Part shown: in pieces, positions 1-9,343 of the stretch
How positions within the stretch are numbered: position 1 is the stretch's first letter
Layout: every line of letters starts with the position of its first letter
Assembly (NCBI RefSeq): GCF_900111905.1
Contig: NZ_FOKM01000001.1
Coordinates: 620,001 to 684,000 of the forward strand
Origin: Rhizobium sp. NFR07
GTDB taxonomy: Bacteria > Pseudomonadota > Alphaproteobacteria > Rhizobiales > Rhizobiaceae
Length of the DNA stretch: 64,000 nt
Direction of reading: 5' to 3'
Translations under genes and position numbers: made by a program
Notes under the pieces: generated by a model
The model's database searches: none
Told to the model about the DNA's origin: nothing
What the model saw: only the letters and a program-made list of their open reading frames with translations

Positions 1-1590
1 CGAACGCTCCTGAACTGCCGCCATGGCAGCCGTCATCGTCTGCGCCCCCGCAAGTCCGCCGAGAAGCAGGATCGGGTTCATCCGCAGCACGTAGCGACCG
101 AAATAAAGTCCGACGACCATCGGTGTGAGGGTGACGATCATGCCCCCGAAAAGAAGGCCCAACCCCACCTCGGCGATCGCCGAAAAGAAGACAGGTCCGG
201 CATGCAGGCCGATCATCGCGATGAAAGCCGAGAGCCCGAGGCCGGTCATCAGCGATACGCCTGCATCCGGGATACGCCCGAAAAGCGGGAAGCGCGTGCG
301 CAAATGCCCGACCAGCAGCCCCGAAAGCAAGGCGCCGACGCTGGTGCTAAGCGAAATCCGCATGTCGCCGACCGGAAACGTCACGATGGCGCCGACAAGC
401 CCGCCCAGGAAAATTCCGAGCCCCAGAACGAAGAAATCCGTCGTCGGTGCAGGAGATATCACGGTTCCGATCTGCCGGGCGGCCTTCCCGACCGCCGCTT
501 CCGGGCCGACAAGCCCGACGATATCGCCGCGCTCCAGTGCAACACCGGGCGCGATAGGCACCTCGCTTCCGCCGCGCGTCACCCCGCGCAGGTAGAGGCC
601 ATGGGCAAGGCTACCCTCACCCAGCTGCATGATCGTTCTCCCGTCGAGACCGCGGTTTGTCAGTATGACGTCGGCGGAGACGACAGGCATGTCCAGCAGG
701 GACCTGTCCTCAACCTCTTCGGCATGCGGACCGATCAACCTTACGAGCTTTGCTCGCTCACCCGAAACGGCAAGGACATCGCCAGGAATGATCACCGTTG
801 CAGGTGTCGCTTCCATCAGCACATCGCCTCGACGTAGCCGGTGGATGAAAAACCTCTCGCCCGCGGCATGCTGTTCGGCCGCCGAAACCGAGAGGCCCGC
901 GACCAGCCCGTTTTCGGCAACCCGGTATGCCCGCAACTCGAACCGGCGCCATGCGGATGCCACTCCCTCGGACCGGCGGACGATACCCAGTTCGTGTTCA
1001 AGTTTCAGCGCCTCGGCGGAAAGATCGATCCCGAGCAGCCGGGGGGCAACGACGCTGCAGAAGAGGATCACGCCCAGGGCGCCGAAGACATAACAAACGG
1101 CATCCGCAACCGCGATATGGGCAACCAGACGTTGGCGCTCCGCGTCGGGCAGCGGCAATGCATTGATCGCCTCGGCTGCCGTACCGATTGCAGGGCTTTC
1201 CGTCAGCGATCCGGAGAGAAGGCCTGCCGCAAAGCCTGGGTCGAGATCGAGCACCTCGGCGATGATGATCGCAATGCCCAGCCCCGTGACGGTGACCACG
1301 ATGGCGAGCAGCATCGGCTTCAACCCGTTTCTCCTGATCGACTTCATGAACTGCGGGCCGACGGAATAGCCGGTTCCGAAAAGGAAGAGCAGAAACAGGA
1401 AGGATTTCGCCATCGCGGCAATCGGCACGTCCGCCAACTGCCCGATCGCTATGCCGGCGAACAACGAACCGGTCACCGGTCCAAGGCTGAAGCCGGCAAT
1501 CTTGAATGTTCCGATCAGGTAGCCGGTGCTGATCGCGAGAAAGACCGCGAGTTCCGGATACCTGATGAGGAATTGCTCGGTCCAGACCAT
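1..1590 (-). CDS. aspT: AspT-type aspartate:alanine antiporter family protein (C-terminus cut by window edge)
   Basis: Translating the minus strand from the ATG at 1588-1590 gives 530 open codons running off the left edge, so the stop and perhaps the last 20-40 residues are missing. The protein starts MVWTEQFLIRYPELAVFLAI and has a block of hydrophobic helices, a soluble middle section of about 200 residues containing two RCK_C/TrkA_C-like repeats, then a second helix block. This is the layout of the aspartate:alanine exchanger family, which swaps a carboxylate substrate for its decarboxylation product across the inner membrane. The gene lies 91 bases after the Orn/Lys/Arg decarboxylase on the same strand and resembles the complete antiporter at 4575-6266, so it is a paralogue and probably the last known member of one operon. 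The transported pair is inferred, not shown. Confidence 0.85.
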   Translation of the reverse strand, partial: MVWTEQFLIRYPELAVFLAISTGYLIGTFKIAGFSLGPVTGSLFAGIAIGQLADVPIAAMAKSFLFLLFLFGTGYSVGPQFMKSIRRNGLKPMLLAIVVTVTGLGIAIIIAEVLDLDPGFAAGLLSGSLTESPAIGTAAEAINALPLPDAERQRLVAHIAVADAVCYVFGALGVILFCSVVAPRLLGIDLSAEALKLEHELGIVRRSEGVASAWRRFELRAYRVAENGLVAGLSVSAAEQHAAGERFFIHRLRRGDVLMEATPATVIIPGDVLAVSGERAKLVRLIGPHAEEVEDRSLLDMPVVSADVILTNRGLDGRTIMQLGEGSLAHGLYLRGVTRGGSEVPIAPGVALERGDIVGLVGPEAAVGKAARQIGTVISPAPTTDFFVLGLGIFLGGLVGAIVTFPVGDMRISLSTSVGALLSGLLVGHLRTRFPLFGRIPDAGVSLMTGLGLSAFIAMIGLHAGPVFFSAIAEVGLGLLFGGMIVTLTPMVVGLYFGRYVLRMNPILLLGGLAGAQTMTAAMAAVQERS

Positions 1591-1681
1591 TGGAAACCAG
1601 CCTCGTCTTTTCCCGGAGCGGGCCGGGCAGACAAGCCCGAAGCAGAACGTCCGGCATCATTTTTTCAATGCAATCCGCTCT

Positions 1682-4426
1682 TCAGTGCGATCCTCTGGCA
1701 TCCCTGACTTTTCGCGGTTTTTCGCTCACCGCCGCAATCGCGTCGGGACGAATGAGCTTCAGCCCCCTCGCCTTTTCGAAGCCGTGGATTTCCTTGACAT
1801 CCAGCTTGCGCATGAAATCGATCGTCTCCTGGGTCAGGACCTGCCCCGGCACCATGATCGGAAAGCCAGGCGGATAGGGAATGACGAAATTGGCCGATAC
1901 CATTTCCGGTCCGTCCCTGAGCCGCTTGTCGCACTCGGTGCCGAACAGCGGCACATATTCGCAGATTGAGGCGTCATAGGCCTTGAAGAACGCCGTCCGG
2001 ATATCGCCCTCCGGGGTGTCGCGGCCCGCATCCTGCCGGAAGGCGTCGTGGAAATGGCTGAAATTAGGCAGGTCCGGTACATCGGTCATCAGCGACTTCA
2101 CCCGTGCAGCAAAGGCGCTGCGCTCCCCCTCGCCGCCATCGGCCAGCCGCTCCTCGATCGCCTGGCATATCTCGACGAGAACCCGGATGAGATGCGCGAC
2201 GTCGCTGCGGGTATTGTTGATGTTGGATTGCAGCAGCACGCTGTTTCGCGACGTCTTGTTCAGCTGGATGCCGTATTTCTCGGCCAGCAGGCCCTTGAAC
2301 TGGGTACCATCGAACCCGGCCGTGCCGCAGACGAGTGTGATGCGCGTCGGGTCGAGATAGAAGTCGTCCTCCTGCATTGCCCTGGCCGCATTCGCCCAGG
2401 TCGTGCCATCGCGGATATACCCTTCGAACCCTGACTGGCGATAGGTTTTGGGGATCATCGCGTCGGCATCGAGCACCTTGAAATATTTCGAGATCAGCTT
2501 GTGCTCGTTGACGCCGCGCCGGATCTTGAGCGCGATCTCGATCGCGTTCATCACCAGTCCATACCCTTCCAGCTCCATCTGGCGGCGCGCGACGTCGAGG
2601 CTTGCGATCAGTTGCTGGTTCGGGCTCGTCGAGGCATGGGTGAACACGGCCTCGCGAAACTGCGCAGCCACTGTATGGAAATCGACGTCCTTGACGAGAA
2701 GCATCGAGCCTTGCCGGATGGCCGACATCGACTTGTGGGTCGAATTCGTCTGGTAGACACGAAGCCGGACGAGCCGGGGATCGGGAATGAGACGGGCCGC
2801 AAGCAAAGTTTCATCTGAGGGCTTTTCGCCGAGTTGCGCCTTCTGCGCCTCGAATGCCTTCACGGATGCCGGATCACGCAACCAGTCTTCAATCTCCGCC
2901 GCAGCACCCATCGCGGTTCGCGGGCGAAGGAAGGGCGAGAAGCGGGCGAAACCCGACCAGGCCTCATCCCATAGAAAGACCAGGTCCGGCTTGATCGCGA
3001 GGCATTCCTCCATCACCCGCCGGACATTGTACATATGGCCGTCGAACGTGCAGTTGGTCAGATCCAGCAGTTTAAGGCGGTCGAGCCGGCCTTCCGCCTT
3101 CAACGTCAGCAACGCCCGCTTGATCGTTGCCAGCGGCACTGCGCCGTACATGGAATATTCCGTCATCGGGAAGGCTTCCACGTAATAGGGCTGCGCCCCG
3201 GACAGGACCATGCCGTAGTGGTGCGACTTGTGGCAGTTACGATCGACAACGGCGATATCGCCGGGGGCCAGAAGCGCCTGAACGGCCATCTTGTTGGAGG
3301 TGGACGTGCCGTTGGTGACGAAGAAGACATGGTCGGCGCCGAACGCCCTTGCCGCCATCTCCTGCGAGCGTTTGATATTGCCCGTCGGCTCCAGAAGGCT
3401 GTCGAGCCCACCGGTCGTCGCACTGCTTTCAGCGAGAAACAAGTTCAGCCCGTAGAATTCACCGAAATCCCTGATCCAGTCCGATTTGAAGACCGACTTG
3501 CCCCTGGCGATCGGCAGGGCGTGAAACGTGCCGATCGGCCGCCGGGCATATTTCTTGAGATTGTCGAAGAACGGCGTCTCAAAGCGCGCATAGACGCCTT
3601 CCAGTACCGCGAGGTGCAATTCGAGCATCTCCTCGACCGCGTAGAAGACCCGCCGCACGCCCTTCGCGTTCGGGTCGCCGGCGATCTTCTCGACCTCACG
3701 ATCGGAAAGCAGGTAGACGTCGAGTTCCGGGCGAAGCCTGCGCAGGGCACGGGAAAGACGCAGGGCCGAGGCGTCGGCGCTCTCTGCCTCGCCGAGCGGA
3801 TCGAGGACGGAACGTAGCACCGGCGCATCGTGACGCGAGCGGTAGGGAAACCCTTCGGCGAGAACGACGGCGACGATGTTGGGATTGAGGATCGTGGCGC
3901 AGATCGCATCCTCGAAGGAACTGACCATGACCGGCTCGTAAATGAACGCATCCTCGCGGCGCCGCAGCCGGCGTATTTCCCGGGCAAAGGCCGGCCATCT
4001 TGCCGCCGGTTGGCTGTTGACGAACAGGACCTCGAAATAGGGGCGCCGCTCGCCCGCCTCGTTTGTCGAGGGCGGCAGTACGTCGGGGACTTCGGACGAG
4101 GACATCTCGTCGTGAACGTCCCATTCGCCGGGCCTGCTGCGATAGGCGTCGGTCAGCAGACCATTGGAGATGCGCCGGGCCAGCCGCGCCGCGCCACCGG
4201 CGTCGTTTGCAGCTATGCTTTCACGCAGGGCCGCAAGAAGCTGCGGCCCCGGATAGGCATGATATTCCTCGACAGCCTCCACCTCACTCAAAGCTGCCTC
4301 CAGCTTCGACCTGTCACCCGGCTGTTTCGCAAAGCCATCGGCAAGTGTCGTCAGCTCGCGCCATTTGTCCGCACGCGCCGAATGCAGGAGAAGGAACTGA
4401 TCGATCTGTACGCTTCGATTTGACAT
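1682..4426 (-). CDS. Orn/Lys/Arg decarboxylase family PLP enzyme
   Basis: A 914-residue fold-type I PLP decarboxylase of the large biodegradative arginine/lysine/ornithine type. I chose the ATG at 4426 (MSNRSVQIDQ) because GGGAGC lies at the right distance before it; the frame stays open 43 codons further upstream without a better signal. A long N-terminal region, including a receiver-like wing domain (about residues 170-300), precedes the PLP domain. The PLP domain has FVTNGTSTSNK (about 400), the cofactor Asp in WDEAWSG (about 488) and the Schiff-base Lys in NSTHKSM (about 567). The protein is longer than E. coli AdiA or CadA (about 715-755 residues), mostly at the N-terminus. It removes CO2 from a basic amino acid and consumes a proton. 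AspT-type exchangers sit on both sides instead of the usual AdiC/CadB-type antiporter. The exact substrate cannot be read from the sequence. Confidence 0.9.
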   Translation of the reverse strand: MSNRSVQIDQFLLLHSARADKWRELTTLADGFAKQPGDRSKLEAALSEVEAVEEYHAYPGPQLLAALRESIAANDAGGAARLARRISNGLLTDAYRSRPGEWDVHDEMSSSEVPDVLPPSTNEAGERRPYFEVLFVNSQPAARWPAFAREIRRLRRREDAFIYEPVMVSSFEDAICATILNPNIVAVVLAEGFPYRSRHDAPVLRSVLDPLGEAESADASALRLSRALRRLRPELDVYLLSDREVEKIAGDPNAKGVRRVFYAVEEMLELHLAVLEGVYARFETPFFDNLKKYARRPIGTFHALPIARGKSVFKSDWIRDFGEFYGLNLFLAESSATTGGLDSLLEPTGNIKRSQEMAARAFGADHVFFVTNGTSTSNKMAVQALLAPGDIAVVDRNCHKSHHYGMVLSGAQPYYVEAFPMTEYSMYGAVPLATIKRALLTLKAEGRLDRLKLLDLTNCTFDGHMYNVRRVMEECLAIKPDLVFLWDEAWSGFARFSPFLRPRTAMGAAAEIEDWLRDPASVKAFEAQKAQLGEKPSDETLLAARLIPDPRLVRLRVYQTNSTHKSMSAIRQGSMLLVKDVDFHTVAAQFREAVFTHASTSPNQQLIASLDVARRQMELEGYGLVMNAIEIALKIRRGVNEHKLISKYFKVLDADAMIPKTYRQSGFEGYIRDGTTWANAARAMQEDDFYLDPTRITLVCGTAGFDGTQFKGLLAEKYGIQLNKTSRNSVLLQSNINNTRSDVAHLIRVLVEICQAIEERLADGGEGERSAFAARVKSLMTDVPDLPNFSHFHDAFRQDAGRDTPEGDIRTAFFKAYDASICEYVPLFGTECDKRLRDGPEMVSANFVIPYPPGFPIMVPGQVLTQETIDFMRKLDVKEIHGFEKARGLKLIRPDAIAAVSEKPRKVRDARGSH

Positions 4427-4574
4427 TTCGTGCTCCCGATATTTTCCGGTGATGAACGGCACCAGTCGAGCCGCGTCACACGTTCCGCCGCCGGCGATTG
4501 AAGACACTGCAGATGCAAAGGCGTGCGCACCGCCGGAAGCGACGACATACGCCATCTCCGGCAGGCTGCCTGCT

Positions 4575-6266
4575 TCACGACAGAAGCAGGACCAGAACCA
4601 TGCCCCAGATGGTCAGCAACGTGTTTCCGACGGCATATGTGACAGTGTAGCCCAGGCCCGGAATCTGGCTTTTTGCCCGGTCGTTGATCATCCCGAGCGA
4701 GGCCGTCGTGGTGCGTGCACCGGAGCAGCATCCGAGCAGGATTGCCGGGTGAAAGCGGAAGACATACTTGCCGACATACATCGCGAGGATGAGCGGCACG
4801 GTCGTCACCGCGACACCCCAGAGAAACAGGCTGAATCCGAGTTGCTGCAGGCCAGCGACAAAGCCCGGTCCCGACGAAATGCCGACCACGGCGATGAAGA
4901 CGTTGAGACCGACGGAATTCATGAACCAGACGGTAGGCGATGGTATGCGCCCGAATGTCGGACGAACCGATCGGAGCCATCCGAAGAAGAGGCCGGAAAT
5001 CAATGCGCCGCCGGATGTTGAAAGCGTCAGGGGCACGCTGCCTACCTTGTAGGTTATCGCCCCGATCAATGCGCCGATCGTGATTGCCGCGCCGATGAAG
5101 GCGACATCGGCGATGTCCGTCTGTGCGTCCGGCCGACCGAGTGCCTTCGTTGCCGCAGCCGTATCCTGCGTGCGCCCGACAATCGTCAGGATATCGCCAC
5201 GCTGGACCTGCGTATTCGGCAGGATGGGGATTTCGGTTGCGGTCGCGCCGCGAACGATCTTGCGCAGAAAGACGCCACGCGCGAGCGGCATGGACGCGAG
5301 CTCCGCAAGCGTCTTGCCGTCCACCGCCTTGTTGGTGACGAAGACATCGACGCCGCCGGCCGGGACTGCGAGCAGTTCCTGATCGTTTATCTCCTCCGCC
5401 ACGCTGCCGATAAGATCGACCAGAACCTCCCGTCGCCCTGCAACGGCAACGATGTCGCCCGCCGCGATCACGGTGTCGACGGTAGCGTCATGCACGGTTC
5501 CGGCACGCCGGATACGTTCGACAAACACCCGCTCGGATGGCAGCAGACGTTCCGCCTCGAGCACGGTCAGGCCAACGGCCTTGCCGCCTTCCTTTACCCG
5601 GTAGGCGCGCAATTCATACTGGTGCCAGGCCGTGCCGGCGCCACCCAGAGCCTTCTTGCCGCCATGCTCGAGTTCATAACGTTTGCATTCCGCTTCCAGG
5701 TCTATCCCCAGCAGGGACGGGCCGATCAGGGCAAGGACGATGGCCGAACCAACCGTGCCGAAAATATAGGTGACGGCATAGGCGACAGGCATGGCGTCCA
5801 GCATGGCCTTGGTCTGCTCCGGCGGCAGCCCCAGACGGTTGATGGCATCCGTCGCGAGCCCCATGGAAGCCGAGATCGTCTGAGAGCCCGCATAGAGCCC
5901 GGCCGCCGAGCCGATATCATAGCCGGCGATAAGTGCGCCGAAATAGGCCGCTCCAAGGCAGAAGACGCAGACAACGGCGGCAAAGAGCGCCTGCGGAATT
6001 CCGTCCTTCGCGATCCCTCTCACGAACTGGGGACCAACCCCATATCCGATCGCGAAAAGGAACATCAGGAAAAAGGTCGGCTTCAACGGCGGGGAAATGG
6101 TGATGCCGAGCTGGCCGATCAGAACCGCGGCAATGAGCGTTGCGGTGACAGCCCCAAGCCCGAGCCCCTTGTAGGTGAAGGAGCCGAAGTAATAGCCGAG
6201 CCCAAGCGACAGGAAGATCGCTATTTCGGGATAGGTGCGAAGCGTGCTTACGAACCAGTCGACCAT
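4575..6266 (-). CDS. aspT: AspT-type aspartate:alanine antiporter family protein
   Basis: A 563-residue membrane exchanger, close to the length of characterised AspT (543 residues). The start is the ATG at 6264-6266 ([10 protein letters not shown]), with GAGAGAGGG just upstream; the frame is open 41 codons further but without a comparable signal. N-terminal transmembrane helices (about residues 10-190) are followed by a cytoplasmic section with two TrkA_C/RCK_C-like repeats (about 210-380) and C-terminal helices that include the conserved [16 protein letters not shown] stretch. The gene is first in a probable minus-strand operon with the decarboxylase and the second antiporter. AspT family members exchange aspartate for alanine, and with a decarboxylase generate proton motive force and raise internal pH. 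Whether this copy serves the adjacent decarboxylase or the AspD-type enzyme at 18.5 kb is open. Confidence 0.9.
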   Translation of the reverse strand: MVDWFVSTLRTYPEIAIFLSLGLGYYFGSFTYKGLGLGAVTATLIAAVLIGQLGITISPPLKPTFFLMFLFAIGYGVGPQFVRGIAKDGIPQALFAAVVCVFCLGAAYFGALIAGYDIGSAAGLYAGSQTISASMGLATDAINRLGLPPEQTKAMLDAMPVAYAVTYIFGTVGSAIVLALIGPSLLGIDLEAECKRYELEHGGKKALGGAGTAWHQYELRAYRVKEGGKAVGLTVLEAERLLPSERVFVERIRRAGTVHDATVDTVIAAGDIVAVAGRREVLVDLIGSVAEEINDQELLAVPAGGVDVFVTNKAVDGKTLAELASMPLARGVFLRKIVRGATATEIPILPNTQVQRGDILTIVGRTQDTAAATKALGRPDAQTDIADVAFIGAAITIGALIGAITYKVGSVPLTLSTSGGALISGLFFGWLRSVRPTFGRIPSPTVWFMNSVGLNVFIAVVGISSGPGFVAGLQQLGFSLFLWGVAVTTVPLILAMYVGKYVFRFHPAILLGCCSGARTTTASLGMINDRAKSQIPGLGYTVTYAVGNTLLTIWGMVLVLLLS

Positions 6267-6414
6267 CGGTCCCTCTCTCGGTTGATCGCTAGTGCATAAG
6301 AGGAGGTCGATCCTGCGCTCGAAATGCACCCGGATGGCTCTTGTTCGCTCCCGCCATGGTTGCGGTGCGCCGAACCCAAGGTCGCTCAATCAAGGTCAAT
6401 CGCGAAGTAGAATA

Positions 6415-6427
6415 CGGTATCATACCG
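6415..6427. promoter_or_regulatory. Inverted repeat upstream of the antiporter/decarboxylase operon
   Basis: CGGTATCATACCG is a perfect 6-1-6 inverted repeat about 150 bases upstream of the AspT start at 6266, inside the 315-base non-coding stretch 6267-6581. It could be an operator for the operon. The half-site ATACCGG also occurs upstream of the AspD gene at 18431-18436. The assignment is inference; nothing else was recognised in this stretch. Confidence 0.35.
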
Positions 6428-6581
6428 GGACCGACGCATCCTGTTGGCGCAACAGATCGGGCGTTGCACGCTGCCTCCCGCCAACAGAGAAGCCGGCCAT
6501 CGACATTGGGGAGGTACGGAATGGAGCCGGCAATAGGCAGATCCGGCAGGTGCGCTTTCGCCTGACCGCGGCTGCGGGAGA

Positions 6582-6878
6582 CTAGGTACGAGGAGGACGC
6601 AGAAGGATTACGTTGGCGCGGGACAGGATCTCTTTGATCTCACCCGAAAGGCTGGTGACCAGCTCTTCATATTCGAGCCGCCGTGCGTCTCTGATGTCGG
6701 CGGGCAATCCCTTGCTTGCCTCCAGTGCGGTCTGCGCGTCTGCAAGATCCTCACAGAGCCCGCGGAAATCCTCATCGAGCTCGAACAGGCCCTCCACTTG
6801 TCGCGACAGGGTCGGAAATCTGTCAAGCGCTGCAGCAAGGCCGGGCGAAGATGATGGTTTGTCTGAGCGGGATCCCAT
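6582..6878 (-). CDS. Small conserved-type hypothetical protein
   Basis: A 98-residue soluble, acidic, helix-rich protein from ATG 6878 (MGSRSDKPSS). An in-frame TTG 13 codons upstream is the only longer option. The body (DEDFRGLCEDLADAQTALEA) looks like a helical hairpin or short coiled coil with heptad-spaced leucines, ending in a basic tail RPPRT. There is no signal peptide, membrane segment or metal motif. It lies between the antiporter operon and the PPK2 gene and points left like the antiporter operon, but 315 bases separate them. I do not recognise the family with certainty and assign no function. Confidence 0.6.
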   Translation of the reverse strand: MGSRSDKPSSSPGLAAALDRFPTLSRQVEGLFELDEDFRGLCEDLADAQTALEASKGLPADIRDARRLEYEELVTSLSGEIKEILSRANVILLRPPRT

Positions 6879-7314
6879 TACGCACTCACAGACCTCTCGA
6901 TGGCAAAAGATTGGCAATCCTATCGCTGTCCCCCAGATGAATGGCGCCTCTTATCCAGAACCCAGCCGGTGCTTTTGAGCCGCGATTGAACGAGGAACTG
7001 AAAGTTCGGTCGCGGGAAGTCGGTTCGGGCTGCGGAGACGGTCACCAAGCATATGCGAATTGGTCAGCCGTAACACAGAGACTACGGGAACTTACGGGCG
7101 TCCGACCGGCCGCGGATGTAACATCGCGGCAGGCAGTGAACCGCCTTGATCCGACGTGAAGCCTGAAACCGCGAACGGAACAGCATACTGGCGCGGGGCA
7201 TCGTACGGGTTTTCCGATTTTGAGCACCGCTCGGGCGGTTCAAGCAATGCGTGTGTTCGATAACGTGGTCCCCGGTTGGGCGGCACGCGGCACCGAGCAA
7301 CGGCGGAGGATGAT
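6879..7314. other. Non-coding interval, nothing recognised
   Basis: This 436-base stretch separates divergent genes. Only short overlapping open frames without convincing ribosome binding sites are present. It must hold the promoters of the small minus-strand gene and of the PPK2 gene; no RNA gene or terminator was recognised. Confidence 0.5.
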
Positions 7315-8160
7315 ATGAACCACGGACATGACGTCAGCCATAGAACGGAAACGGAAGAGAAAAGCTCAAAGAAGTCGTGGAATTACGAAAAGGAGATGAA
7401 GAAGCTCCAGATCGAGCTGGCTCATCTCCAGACCTGGGTAAAAGATTCCGGGCTGAGAGTTGTCATCATCTTTGAAGGTCGCGACGCGGCCGGCAAGGGT
7501 GGAATAATCAAGCGGATCGTTGAGAAGGTCAGCCCTCGGGTGTTTCGCGTGGTGGCACTTCCCGCCCCCACCGATCGCGAAAAATCGCAGATCTACATGC
7601 AGCGGTACATCGCCCATCTTCCCGCTGCCGGCGAGATCGTCATCTTCGACCGCAGCTGGTATAACCGGCCGGGCGTCGATCGGATCATGGGTTTCTGCAG
7701 CGAAAAGAAAGCCCGCCGCTTTCTCGAACTGGCTCCCCGCTTCGAAGCCGCAATCGTCGAAAGCGGCGTCCTGCTCCTGAAATATTTCCTCGTGGTCAGC
7801 GAAGACGAGCAGGAGCGCCGTTTCAGGAAGCGCATCGAAGATCCGCTGCGGCAATGGAAACTCAGCCCGATGGATATCGAATCCTATCGCCGCTGGTGGG
7901 ACTACAGCCGGGCATATGACGAGCTGCTGCGCATGACCGATACCCATCACGCGCCGTGGTGGATCGTCCCATCGGACGACAAGAAGCGGGCGCGGGTGAA
8001 CTGCATCGCCCATCTCCTCTCCTCAATTCCGTACGAGCACATCGCGTTCAAGGCACCCGACCTCGGCAAACGCCAGAAACGACCGAATGACTATGTCGAA
8101 GACCAGAGCCTTCGACACGTCGTTCCTGACATCACGCGATCAGCGCACGGCAGTGATTGA
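7315..8160 (+). CDS. ppk2: Polyphosphate kinase 2 (PPK2) family protein
   Basis: A 281-residue protein, the normal length for single-domain PPK2 enzymes. The start ATG 7315 (MNHGHDVSHR) is preceded by GGCGGAGGA. After about 25 charged, disordered residues comes the kinase core: the P-loop GRDAAGKGG (about 54-62), the DRSWYNR Walker B/lid motif (about 112-118) and the basic FRKRIEDPLRQWKLSP region (about 175-190). PPK2 enzymes use polyphosphate to phosphorylate nucleoside mono- or diphosphates (GDP/ADP). They are cytosolic and often tied to stress survival. Class I type is likely from the single domain; nucleotide preference cannot be read. The AI-2E family gene starts 25 bases after the stop, so the two are probably co-transcribed. 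Confidence 0.93.
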   Translation: MNHGHDVSHRTETEEKSSKKSWNYEKEMKKLQIELAHLQTWVKDSGLRVVIIFEGRDAAGKGGIIKRIVEKVSPRVFRVVALPAPTDREKSQIYMQRYIAHLPAAGEIVIFDRSWYNRPGVDRIMGFCSEKKARRFLELAPRFEAAIVESGVLLLKYFLVVSEDEQERRFRKRIEDPLRQWKLSPMDIESYRRWWDYSRAYDELLRMTDTHHAPWWIVPSDDKKRARVNCIAHLLSSIPYEHIAFKAPDLGKRQKRPNDYVEDQSLRHVVPDITRSAHGSD

Positions 8161-8185
8161 CCTGCTTCAGTCAGTGAGCCCGGCC

Positions 8186-9343
8186 ATGACAATCGCGGCA
8201 CCTTCGAACGAAAACGACGGCGCGCCTCCTGCGGAGCTGAAGCATATCTCGGTAGAGGGGCGGGTAAGTGAGCTGCTGCGCATAGGGATCATCGCCGCGT
8301 TCGCCTATTGGTCCGCGCAGATCGTAGCGCCTTTTGCGCTTATCTGTGTCTGGGCGGCGATCCTCACCGTTGCGCTCTATCCGGTTTTTGATTTCCTGAG
8401 CCGTCTTCTTGGTGGCCGGCCCGTGCTGGCAGCGATCATTCTTGTTGCCGCATGCCTGCTCGTGATCATCAGCCCGCTGGCGTTGGCTGCCTCAGACCTC
8501 GTTCGCACCGTACAATCGTTCTTCGCGGACGGATCCGACTTCCAAATTCCGCAAGCGCCGGAACGGCTGAATGATCTCCCGGTGATCGGCACGTATCTGT
8601 ATTCGGCGTGGAATAGTGCTGCCAGCAACCTCGCGGATGCCATCGTCTCGTTTCAGGCTCCATTGCGGCAGGCAGGCGGAACGATATTGGCAAAGGCGCT
8701 CTCCATCGGGGGCGGCATTCTCAGCTTCGTCGCCTCCGTTCTTCTGTGCGGCTTTTTCCTGACGATCGCCCCTCGCCTTTCATCGGCTATCCAGCTGCTG
8801 GCCGACCGCATCGCCGGAGACCGGGGCGTGGGGTTCGCCAAGCTCGCGGGCACGACAGTACGCAACGTATCCCGCGGCGTGATCGGGGTGGCTTTATTCC
8901 AGACGCTTTTATGCGGGCTTCTGTTCGCCGCCTTCGGCGTTCCTGCGCGGGGAGCTTTGACCTACGGGATCTTCGTTCTCTGCCTCATTCAGATCGGGCC
9001 GGGTCTTATCCTGCTGCCGGTGATCGCCTGGGCCTGGTTTTCATGGCCCTTCGATACATCGCTACTATTCACCGCGATCACCATACCCATCGTGCTCATC
9101 GATAACATTCTGAAGCCGATCCTGATCTCACGGGGGCTTTCGACGCCAATCCCGGTCATTCTTCTGGGCGTGATTGGCGGGACCATTTCCTACGGGCTGG
9201 TGGGGCTCTTCATCGGCCCCATCATTCTCGGCGTGTTTTATGATCTTCTCGTCGCCTGGGCATCCACACCGGCCTCTCACAGCAAGATCGCACCGCGACC
9301 TTCGGAGGTCGAGGGGCCCCAAGCAGGAGCTAGTCCATCGTGA
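8186..9343 (+). CDS. AI-2E family transporter (PerM/YdiK-like membrane protein)
   Basis: A 385-residue polytopic inner-membrane protein. Starting at ATG 8186 avoids a long overlap with the PPK2 gene, whose stop is at 8160; the frame is open 33 codons further upstream. Two helices at about 35-85, a soluble loop at about 115-200, then five helices, with the family-typical LIDNILKPILISRG motif and a closing GLVGLFIGPIILGVFYDLL stretch. The family (PF01594) includes TqsA, YdiK and Na+/H+ exchange-linked members; most members have no proven link to autoinducer-2. Its stop overlaps the end of the convergent DUF2950 gene by 14 bases, leaving no room for a shared terminator. Confidence 0.88.
   Translation: MTIAAPSNENDGAPPAELKHISVEGRVSELLRIGIIAAFAYWSAQIVAPFALICVWAAILTVALYPVFDFLSRLLGGRPVLAAIILVAACLLVIISPLALAASDLVRTVQSFFADGSDFQIPQAPERLNDLPVIGTYLYSAWNSAASNLADAIVSFQAPLRQAGGTILAKALSIGGGILSFVASVLLCGFFLTIAPRLSSAIQLLADRIAGDRGVGFAKLAGTTVRNVSRGVIGVALFQTLLCGLLFAAFGVPARGALTYGIFVLCLIQIGPGLILLPVIAWAWFSWPFDTSLLFTAITIPIVLIDNILKPILISRGLSTPIPVILLGVIGGTISYGLVGLFIGPIILGVFYDLLVAWASTPASHSKIAPRPSEVEGPQAGASPS

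Noticed and set aside
841..1707. A 288-codon plus-strand open frame antisense to the first antiporter gene
   Set aside because: The minus-strand frame gives a complete membrane antiporter with family motifs. The antisense frame has a biased Arg/Gln/Glu composition and no family resemblance, as expected for third-position GC shadows.
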